Source of the DNA: Pseudomonadota bacterium
Lineage (GTDB): Bacteria > Chloroflexota > UBA6077 > JAJPHF01
DNA length: 18,924 nucleotides
Direction: 5' to 3'
NCBI GenBank assembly: GCA_021325365.1
Contig: JAJPHF010000158.1
Span: 1 to 18,924 of the forward strand
Shown: positions 7,623 to 13,080 of the stretch, one piece after another
How the letters are laid out: every line of letters starts with the position of its first letter
How positions within the stretch are numbered: position 1 is the stretch's first letter
Notes under the pieces: generated by a model
What the model was told of the DNA's origin: nothing
Seen by the model: only the letters and a program-made list of their open reading frames with translations
Database searches by the model: none
Position numbers and translations under genes: made by a program

Positions 7623-8390
7623 CTAGAGTGCGAAGTCGGCGACGACCGGGGCGTGGTCCGACGGACGCTCGCCGCCGCGCGGCGCCCGGTCGATCCAAGC
7701 GCCGGTACAGGCCGCGGCAAGCGGCGGCGTGGCCCATACGTGGTCGATGCGTAGCCCGAGGTTCCGGCGGAAGGCCGCCTGGCGGTAGTCCCACCACGAG
7801 TAGTGGCCGGGCTCCGACTCGTGGAGCCGGAAGGTATCCACGAGGCCCCAGGCCGCGACCGGGGCGAGGGCCGCGCGCTCGGGCGGCGTGAACAACACCT
7901 GTGCGGCCAGGGCGGCCGGATCGTATACGTCGCGCGGCTCCGGCGCGACGTTGAAGTCGCCACAGAGGACTAGCAGCTCGTCCGGCGTATGCCGCGCGTC
8001 CAGGTACGCGCGGAGCTGCGCCAGCCACGCCAGCTTGCCGCTGTACCGGTCCGATCCGAGTGGCGCTCCATTCGGGACGTACACGTCCACCACGCGGACC
8101 GGCCCAACCGCAGCGGCGATCAAGCGGGCCGGGCCGTCAGGCTGGCCCGGAAAGCCCCGCTCCACCTCGACAGGCGGCTGGCGCGCGAGAATCGCCACGC
8201 CGTTGTACGTGGGCTGGCCGAAGACGGCGGCGTGGTAGCCCAGCTCCGCGAAGGCGGCGGCGGGGAACCGCTCCGCCACGCACTTGATCTCCTGCAAGCA
8301 GAGCACGTCTGGCTGCTGCTCCAGCAGCCAGGCGGTGACGGCCGGCAAGCGCGCGGCGATGGAGTTCACATTCCAGGTGGCGATGCGCAT
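7623..8390 (-). CDS. xth: Exodeoxyribonuclease III (AP endonuclease family)
   Basis: 255-residue Mg-dependent endonuclease/exonuclease/phosphatase-fold enzyme for abasic-site repair, acting on DNA in the cytoplasm. From the chosen ATG at 8390: MRIATWNVNSI (Asn 7 region), LQEIK with metal-binding Glu 34, DVYVPNG (Tyr 104), GDFNVAP with Asp 145 and Asn 147, LRIDHVW with Asp 216, and the terminal SDHAPV with catalytic His 246. Length fits the family (about 250-270). The frame stays open to an ATG at 8555, but the extra 55 residues are Pro/Arg-rich low-complexity and precede the canonical MRIATWN start. A GGAG lies nine bases before the ATG at 8390. It is downstream of a zinc-ribbon gene in the same direction, with a hairpin between them; no own promoter was recognised. 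Confidence 0.94.
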   Translation of the reverse strand: MRIATWNVNSIAARLPAVTAWLLEQQPDVLCLQEIKCVAERFPAAAFAELGYHAAVFGQPTYNGVAILARQPPVEVERGFPGQPDGPARLIAAAVGPVRVVDVYVPNGAPLGSDRYSGKLAWLAQLRAYLDARHTPDELLVLCGDFNVAPEPRDVYDPAALAAQVLFTPPERAALAPVAAWGLVDTFRLHESEPGHYSWWDYRQAAFRRNLGLRIDHVWATPPLAAACTGAWIDRAPRGGERPSDHAPVVADFAL

Positions 8391-8534
8391 CAACAGGCTC
8401 CGGGCGCGGGTGGTTCGTGGCCGAGTCGATGGAGACGTGCTCGATCCTGCGCCGGGCGGGGCGAATCGGGCCGGCCGCGCCGGGGCCCCGCTGGCAGCGC
8501 GCGGCGGGGGAGTGCGGCGTGGGCCAGAGACGCC

Positions 8535-8564
8535 AAGCGGCGGGTGCCGAGGCACCCGCCGCTT
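8535..8564. terminator. Hairpin after the zinc-ribbon gene
   Basis: A 14-base inverted repeat (8535-8548 and 8551-8564), GC-rich, with an effective small loop. It is located just past the zinc-ribbon stop codon and before xth. A U-run is missing on the minus strand (CTTGGCG follows), so termination may be partial. Confidence 0.6.
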
Positions 8565-8594
8565 GTTCCTTGCTCGGTTGGCTGTCAGTACGGC

Positions 8595-8948
8595 TTACCG
8601 ATAGCTGCGCACTCGCTCGAAGCAGCTCGAGCAGTAGACCGGCTTGTCGCTGCGTGGCTGGAACGGCACGTGCGCCACCCCGCCGCACTCGGAACAGACG
8701 GCGTCGAACATCTCGCGCGGGCCGCGCGAGTAGCCACCGCCGTAGCCGCCACCGCTGTAGCCGCGGTCGCTGTCGTAGGCCATGCCTCCGCCGCCGCCCA
8801 TGCGGGCCTTGCGCGCGGAGCGGCACTCGGTGCAGCGCCCGGGCTCGTTGGTGAACCCCTTCTGGGCGAAGAACTCCTGCTCCCCTGCGGTGAAGGTGAA
8901 CTCCTGCCCACACTCCCGGCAAACGAGCGTACGGTCGACGAAACTCAC
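8595..8948 (-). CDS. Double zinc-ribbon protein with Gly/Tyr/Arg-rich linker
   Basis: 117 residues. Two four-cysteine knuckle pairs are visible: C10-x2-C13 with C39-x2-C42, and C85-x2-C88 with C106-x2-C109. Between them lies a flexible GGGGG...GGGYGGGYSRG linker at about 51-77, of the kind found in nucleic-acid-binding proteins. The first module (CRECGQEFTFT...FF-x-x-KGF...RCTECR) is the widespread probable zinc-ribbon domain of uncharacterised bacterial proteins. The start is GTG at 8948, with AAGGAG six bases upstream. A promoter about 137 bases upstream gives a long leader. The role is unknown; RNA binding or ribosome/stress association is only inference from the Gly-rich linker. The gene is followed by a strong hairpin, so it is probably monocistronic. 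Confidence 0.85.
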   Translation of the reverse strand: MSFVDRTLVCRECGQEFTFTAGEQEFFAQKGFTNEPGRCTECRSARKARMGGGGGMAYDSDRGYSGGGYGGGYSRGPREMFDAVCSECGGVAHVPFQPRSDKPVYCSSCFERVRSYR

Positions 8949-9084
8949 GAATGTCTCCTTGAGACTCTAGGATGGGTAAAGGCTGAGGCATCGTGAGCGG
9001 GGGAGCGGGTCTGGACCTAAGCGGCGGGCGCTTCAGGATTCGACCGCGTCTTCGCAGCGCGAGCTTGACCTTTCCACTGGACCG

Positions 9085-9114
9085 ATTGTACCCCATCGGC
9101 ACGACAACGCGCAA
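9085..9114 (-). promoter_or_regulatory. Promoter for the zinc-ribbon gene
   Basis: Minus strand: -35 TTGCGC at 9114-9109, 18-base spacer, -10 TACAAT at 9090-9085. The predicted transcript starts near 9078, giving a leader of about 130 bases before the GTG. It diverges from the TATAAT at 9159 on the other strand. Nothing else is seen in the 8949-9205 gap. Confidence 0.6.
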
Positions 9115-9158
9115 TAGTCCCGGACCACGACTTTCCGGCGGACCGGCCCGCCGCCCGG

Positions 9159-9164
9159 TATAAT
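9159..9164 (+). promoter_or_regulatory. -10 element upstream of the small membrane protein gene
   Basis: A perfect TATAAT, 42 bases before the ATG at 9206. No good -35 is at the expected distance, so only the -10 is claimed. It is divergent from the zinc-ribbon promoter. Confidence 0.5.
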
Positions 9165-9205
9165 GCCGACAGGGCGCCGGACCCATCGTTCGGGATGAGC
9201 AACGC

Positions 9206-9595
9206 ATGTCCAGACAGCCCGACTTGCCGGAAGATCTGCGCAAGCAGATCGAAGACGCATTAGCGCGCGGGCACGTCGATCGCCTGCCGGCCGAACCTGC
9301 GCCGCGCCGGCTGCCCCCGCCGCGGCCAGCGGGCCTGCATTTGCCCGATTGGCGCCCGCACTCGCCCAGCGAGCTGCTGTTGGCGGGGGCGCTGATTGCG
9401 CTCGTGGGGTGGATGTTCCGCTTTCCTTACAGCTCGCAAGTGTTCCTGGCCGGGCTGGTCTGCATCGCGCTCGCCGTCCTCACGCTGCTCCTCGGCCCAC
9501 GCGGCCGCTCGCAGCACTACTGGCGCGGCCGCCCGGTGGAGCTGCCCCCGGAAACCTGGGCCGACCGGCTCTATCGGCTGCTGTACCGTGGCTGA
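9206..9595 (+). CDS. Small membrane protein with two predicted helices, function unknown
   Basis: 129 residues. The N-terminal 50 residues are charged then Pro/Arg-rich (cytoplasmic). Two hydrophobic stretches follow at about 55-71 (ELLLAGALIALVGWMF) and 76-97 (SQVFLAGLVCIALAVLTLLL), joined by a short RFPYSS turn. The C-terminal tail is HYWRGRPVELPPETWADRLYRLLYRG. No family is recognised. The WRGRP-x-E-L motif followed by an amphipathic helix recurs in small membrane proteins of this bacterial group, but I cannot attach a function. A TATAAT lies 42 bases upstream. The RBS is weak (GGATGA). The gene ends 97 bp before fabD, which has its own promoter-like elements. Confidence 0.75.
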   Translation: MSRQPDLPEDLRKQIEDALARGHVDRLPAEPAPRRLPPPRPAGLHLPDWRPHSPSELLLAGALIALVGWMFRFPYSSQVFLAGLVCIALAVLTLLLGPRGRSQHYWRGRPVELPPETWADRLYRLLYRG

Positions 9596-9626
9596 TCCCC
9601 GCGCGTTAGGTAACTTGCCCCGGTTC

Positions 9627-9657
9627 TTGCCCCTCGTGGCTGCCCGCCTCGTATAAT
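9627..9657 (+). promoter_or_regulatory. Promoter for fabD
   Basis: A perfect -10 TATAAT at 9652-9657 with TTGCCC at 9627-9632 as a weak -35 (19-base spacer). The predicted start is near 9664, about 29 bases before the fabD ATG. Confidence 0.6.
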
Positions 9658-9692
9658 CGCGCCCGGGCGACGCGCCGCCCGCGGAGTGAACG

Positions 9693-10637
9693 ATGGGCAA
9701 AACGGCGTTCGTGTTTCCGGGCCAGGGCTCGGCCAGCGTCGGCATGGGGCGCGACATCGTCGCCGCCTCCCCGGCCGCCGCAGCAGTGTGGGCCGAGGTG
9801 ACCGCCGCCGTCCCCGACCTGGAGCGCCGTTGCTTCGAAGGCCCCCTGGACGAGCTGGTCGAGACCGCGAACGCGCAACCCGCTATCTTCGCCGTGGACT
9901 GCGCGTGCTTGGCCGCTCTGCAGGATGCGGGCTTCGACCCGGATATCGTAGCCGGGCACAGCCTCGGAGAGTACGCCGCGCTCGTGGCCGCGGGGGCGCT
10001 GTCACTCCAGGATGCGTTGCCGCTGGTGCGGGCGCGCGCCGAGGCGATGCAGGCCGCGTGCGCGCGCCCCGGCAGCATGCTGGCCGTGACGGGCCTCCCG
10101 GATGAGCAGGTCGCGGCGCTCGTGGCAGCTTGGGACGGTGCCGGGGTGCTGGCGGTGGCGAATTACAACAGCCCCGGGCAAGTCGTCATCGCGGGCGACA
10201 CGGCGGCTGTTCAGGAGGCGGCCCCTCGGTTCGTCGCCGCCGGGGCGCGCGTGACGGAGCTGGTTGTTGGCGGCGCGTTTCACTCACCGCTCATGGAGCC
10301 GGCCGAGGCGCGCTTCCTGCCCGCACTGGAGGCTGCGCCCATCCGGGATGCGCGGCTGCCGGTGGTGTCGAACACGACGGCCCGCCCGGCGACGGACGCG
10401 CTGGCCTTGCGTGCCGCGCTGCGCAACCAGATCAAGGGCGGCGTTCTGTGGGAGCAGTCGGTGGAGGCGATGCTCAGTGCCGGCGTGGATACGTTCGTCG
10501 AAGTCGGGCCCGGCCGTACGCTGCTCGGGCTGATTCGGCGCACCGCGCAGAAGCGCGACGCCCGGCCGCGACTACTGAACGTCGAGGACGCCGCGTCGCT
10601 GGACAAGACGATTGCGGTGCTGCGCGGCCGGGCGTAG
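9693..10637 (+). CDS. fabD: Malonyl-CoA:ACP transacylase
   Basis: 314-residue transacylase that loads malonate from CoA onto acyl carrier protein for fatty acid synthesis. The N-terminal FPGQGSASVGMG loop (residues 8-19), the nucleophile elbow AGHSLGEYAAL with catalytic Ser 90, the malonate-binding Arg 115 (R-A-E-A-M-Q), VANYNSPGQVVIAG (155-168) and GGAFHSPLM with catalytic His 197 are all present. The C-terminal FVEVGPGRTLLGLIRR is typical. GGAG lies upstream of the ATG at 9693. Length is normal. Unlike in many genomes it is not followed by fabG, acpP or fabF: the next gene is a small unknown protein 201 bp away, so fabD appears isolated with its own promoter. Confidence 0.96.
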   Translation: MGKTAFVFPGQGSASVGMGRDIVAASPAAAAVWAEVTAAVPDLERRCFEGPLDELVETANAQPAIFAVDCACLAALQDAGFDPDIVAGHSLGEYAALVAAGALSLQDALPLVRARAEAMQAACARPGSMLAVTGLPDEQVAALVAAWDGAGVLAVANYNSPGQVVIAGDTAAVQEAAPRFVAAGARVTELVVGGAFHSPLMEPAEARFLPALEAAPIRDARLPVVSNTTARPATDALALRAALRNQIKGGVLWEQSVEAMLSAGVDTFVEVGPGRTLLGLIRRTAQKRDARPRLLNVEDAASLDKTIAVLRGRA

Positions 10638-10680
10638 GTGGCGTCCCGTGGTAGGTCGGCCCCGAGGCGGAGAGGGAATA

Positions 10681-10696
10681 TGTGAGCTGCTTCACG
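10681..10696 (+). promoter_or_regulatory. CRP-like binding site, upstream copy
   Basis: TGTGA-GCTGCT-TCACG matches the CRP-type palindrome TGTGA-N6-TCACA at 9 of 10 core bases. Its centre lies 30 bp (about three helical turns) upstream of a second, better copy. Confidence 0.6.
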
Positions 10697-10703
10697 GAAA
10701 AAA

Positions 10704-10732
10704 TTGCAAATGTGACGCAGTTCACAGACAAT
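10704..10732 (+). promoter_or_regulatory. Candidate promoter of the 102-residue protein gene
   Basis: -35 TTGCAA at 10704-10709 and -10 GACAAT at 10727-10732 with a 17-base spacer. If this is the promoter, the second CRP-like site lies between -35 and -10, a repressing position. An alternative -10 (TAAGCT, 10749-10754) would put that site near -42, a class II activating position. I cannot decide between them. Confidence 0.4.
10711..10726 (+). promoter_or_regulatory. CRP-like binding site, downstream copy (perfect core)
   Basis: TGTGA-CGCAGT-TCACA is an exact match to the TGTGA-N6-TCACA core, flanked by AAA on the left as in the Escherichia coli consensus. It is located 113 bases before the ATG at 10839. 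Confidence 0.65.
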
Positions 10733-10838
10733 AAGCCTGGCGAGCAGCTAAGCTAGGCAACGGATCGACCGCGCCGCGCGGTGCGACCCGACGGGGCCCG
10801 GGAGCAGGGCTGCCGCAGAGAGATATCAGGAGGGCACG

Positions 10839-11147
10839 ATGGCTGACTTCCCCAGCGATTCCGAGCGCAAGGCGTTTGTCGAAAAGCTGGCGCAGTTCCG
10901 CAGCACTCTGCCGGCGAACGAGCAGCGAATGCTTGATGCTATGGCGGCGGCCGCTTTCCAGCCGCGCGATCAGGGCGACGTCCAGGGGTATGGTTACTTT
11001 GCCCCGGTCGCGCCCCCGCCGGCCCCGGGGCTGCCCGCCCCCGTCGCGTACGTGCCGAGCTTCTACCAGACCGGCTACACGTATCAGTGGGTGAATACCC
11101 CCTTCGGTCTGGCATGGCAGGCGGTCCCGACGGGCTTCTACCAGTAA
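10839..11147 (+). CDS. Small protein with helical N-terminus and Pro/Tyr/Phe/Gly-rich tail, function unknown
   Basis: 102 residues. Residues 1-42 look helical and charged (SERKAFVEKLAQF, then PANEQRMLDAMAAAAF), followed by a tail rich in Pro, Tyr, Phe, Gly and Gln without Cys or Lys (GYGYFAPVAPPPAPG, YVPSFYQTGYTYQWV, ending TGFYQ). There is no signal peptide. A leader-like helix plus a low-complexity aromatic tail is reminiscent of a precursor peptide, but no known RiPP class is recognised. The RBS is strong (AGGAGG about seven bases before the ATG). It is preceded by tandem CRP-like sites and followed by a perfect 31-bp hairpin, so it is monocistronic. It is convergent with the subtilisin gene, 95 bp away. 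Function is not assigned. Confidence 0.75.
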   Translation: MADFPSDSERKAFVEKLAQFRSTLPANEQRMLDAMAAAAFQPRDQGDVQGYGYFAPVAPPPAPGLPAPVAYVPSFYQTGYTYQWVNTPFGLAWQAVPTGFYQ

Positions 11148-11150
11148 TTC

Positions 11151-11216
11151 GCCGGCGAGCCAAGCGAAAAGGGGTGGACGCAACCGCGTCCACCCCTTTT
11201 CGCTTGGCTCGCCGGC
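11151..11216. terminator. 31-bp perfect hairpin between convergent genes (bidirectional terminator)
   Basis: Arms 11151-11181 and 11186-11216 are exact reverse complements with a 4-base AACC loop. Each arm holds an A4/T4 block next to a G4/C4 block, so each strand has a short T-run near mid-stem. It lies four bases after the small-protein stop and 26 bases before the subtilisin stop, so it can end transcription from both sides. Confidence 0.85.
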
Positions 11217-11241
11217 AGCCAATTTCCTGCCGTCGCACGCG

Positions 11242-12129
11242 CTACGTCTCGGCGCGGACGCCCCGTTGACCTGGCGCCGAGGCGCCCTCGGCCGGATTGG
11301 CGATCGCATCGGCGGGCGTCCGGCGGTTGCGGACGTTCCAGGCTGTGGCGCGGAGAATCGTCTTCACCTGGAATGGCGCGAGGCCCGGGTGCTTGGCCAG
11401 AATCAGCGCCACGATGCCGCTCACATGCGGCGCCGCAAAGCTGTTGCCCGTGGTGCTGATGTAGCCGCCGCCACGCCACGGCACCTGCACGTCGATCCCC
11501 GGTGCGCCGAAGTCCACCGGCGGCGCGGGGTTGTAGTAGAAGAGGAACGGGTCCTTCTCCTCGTGGCTGGCCACCGAGATGACCGACGCGTACATCGACG
11601 GGAAGCTGGGCTGGGGAAAATTGTTCGCGGCGGTGACCAGCACGGCGTTCTTGAAGTACGCCATGTCCGCAAGCTCGTGTAGCACCGCGTAGAACTCCCG
11701 TTTAGTTGTCCCCAGGCTCAAGTTGAGCACCTGCATGTCGTGCTCGATCGCCCAGCGCAAGCCGGCCGCGAACATGCCTCCCGTGCCGCTGAGGGTTGCC
11801 CCCAGCACCTTCACGCTGTACAGCTCGGCCTCGGGGGCGATGCTGTGAATGATCCCGGCGCACGCTGTGCCGTGCCCGAACGCGTCGCCGTGCGGCGCGT
11901 CGTCATAAGTACACTGGCCGTCCTGCTCGACAACCGTCACGCCGCCGCGCACCATCCCGCCGAGCGCGGGATGGTCGGCGTCGATCCCGCTGTCGACCAC
12001 CGCCACGCGCACGCCGCGGCCCGTGCTGCCGCCCCACGCCCAGTCAGGGGTCAGCTGGTCTAGCACCGGGATGGGGTCGGGATAGCGTAGCGCTTCGGGC
12101 GAGAACTCGGCGCTCCAAGCTGGCTTCAC
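11242..12129 (-). CDS. Subtilisin-like serine peptidase (S8), no signal peptide
   Basis: 295-residue compact subtilase. The catalytic triad is intact: Asp 46 in VAVVDSGID, His 86 in FGHGTACAGI, and Ser 230 in TTGNSFAAPHVSG. Oxyanion-hole Asn is in VTAANNF at about 169. There is no signal peptide, no I9 prodomain and no C-terminal extension, so it is probably cytoplasmic and made active, unlike secreted subtilisins. Short leaderless S8 enzymes also occur as maturation proteases in RiPP loci. The GTG start at 12129 overlaps the stop of the GAF gene (GTGA, 4 bp), showing translational coupling. It is the last gene of the ABC exporter-GAF-S8 run. Its substrate is unknown; the 102-residue protein facing it is a candidate by proximity only. 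Confidence 0.92.
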   Translation of the reverse strand: MKPAWSAEFSPEALRYPDPIPVLDQLTPDWAWGGSTGRGVRVAVVDSGIDADHPALGGMVRGGVTVVEQDGQCTYDDAPHGDAFGHGTACAGIIHSIAPEAELYSVKVLGATLSGTGGMFAAGLRWAIEHDMQVLNLSLGTTKREFYAVLHELADMAYFKNAVLVTAANNFPQPSFPSMYASVISVASHEEKDPFLFYYNPAPPVDFGAPGIDVQVPWRGGGYISTTGNSFAAPHVSGIVALILAKHPGLAPFQVKTILRATAWNVRNRRTPADAIANPAEGASAPGQRGVRAET

Positions 12130-13010
12130 GGCGCCTCTCCCGCCGGCTCGCCGCTGTCACGGGTGTACTCGGCCACGCTGTTCAGCAATGCCTGACACAG
12201 GTGGCGCCCCTCCGGCCCCTGCCGACTGATCTCCGTGACAAGCTCCGTGATGCGCTGTGCATCGCGATATTGCGCGCTCGCCGCGGTCCGCTCGGCGAAG
12301 CCCCGGGCGTGCGCGGCGAGCGTCGCCCGCTCTGCGCGGTCGCCGTCCGGGACGAGCCCCTGCAACACGACGCCGAACAGTTCGCAGACGTCGCGAACGG
12401 CGCGTGATTGCTCAATCGCGACCGCGGCCTGGACCGCGAATTCTTCCAGCAACGCTTGGTCCTCGGCTGTGAAGGGGGCACCGCTCGCCTTGTCGAAAAG
12501 CTGCACGACGCCGATCACCGCCTCGTCGGCGCGCAAGGGAATGCAGAGCACCGACTTCGGGATGTAGCCGATGCTACGCGCGATGTTCACGGCAAACCGC
12601 GGGTCCCGCGAGGCGTCGGGGATTAGCGCCGCCTCGCCCGTCTGGGCGACCCAGCCCGCGATCCCCTGGCCGACCGGCACCCGGAACTTGCGTGCTTGGG
12701 CCGCCGACTCGCCCAGCGCGACCTCGAACACCAGCTCGTCGGTAGCCCGGTCGATCAGGTAGAGCGAGGCCGCTTGCGCCCCCAGCACTTGCGCGGCCGT
12801 GCCGACGATCAAATCGAGCACGTCCGTGTGGGCAACCGGCGCCGTGAGCTGGCCTGCCGCCGCCATGCGGATGAGCGCCTGCCGGAGCTGTTCGGCGAAG
12901 CTAACGTCCACCGGGTCGAGGGGCGTAGGCGGCGAAGCAGGCTCAGGCGCCGGGCGGCCGTGCTCGGGCGACGGCGTCCCGCTGCCTGGCTCTTCCTGCC
13001 GACTGCTCAT
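12126..13010 (-). CDS. GAF-domain protein
   Basis: 294 residues. A Pro/Ser/Glu-rich disordered N-terminus (1-33) is followed by a helix and one GAF domain at about 58-203. GAF hallmarks are ASLYLIDRATDELVFEVALG, the RVPVGQGIAGWVAQTG stretch, PDASRDPRF, SVLCIPLR and GVVQLFDK. The C-terminal 90 residues are predicted helical without a recognisable kinase, cyclase or HTH output domain. GAF domains bind small ligands, including cyclic nucleotides, but the ligand is not visible here. The start has AAGGAG ten bases upstream. It lies 70 bp downstream of the ABC exporter gene and overlaps the subtilisin start by 4 bp, so it is most likely a regulatory or adaptor partner of that pair. Confidence 0.9.
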   Translation of the reverse strand: MSSRQEEPGSGTPSPEHGRPAPEPASPPTPLDPVDVSFAEQLRQALIRMAAAGQLTAPVAHTDVLDLIVGTAAQVLGAQAASLYLIDRATDELVFEVALGESAAQARKFRVPVGQGIAGWVAQTGEAALIPDASRDPRFAVNIARSIGYIPKSVLCIPLRADEAVIGVVQLFDKASGAPFTAEDQALLEEFAVQAAVAIEQSRAVRDVCELFGVVLQGLVPDGDRAERATLAAHARGFAERTAASAQYRDAQRITELVTEISRQGPEGRHLCQALLNSVAEYTRDSGEPAGEAP

Positions 13011-13080
13011 GGCCGTGGCGCTCCTTGCCGCTTGGTCCCTGCGCGCAGCGCGCCCTCCGCCAGGGTCAGGCTACTCGATG

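Noticed and set aside
8391..8555. N-terminal extension of exonuclease III
   Set aside because: The 55 extra residues are Pro/Arg-rich low complexity before the canonical MRIATWN start, and overlap the hairpin at 8535.
7989..8996. Plus-strand open frame of 335 codons over xth and the zinc-ribbon gene
   Set aside because: It is a shadow of two genes with clear motifs on the minus strand.
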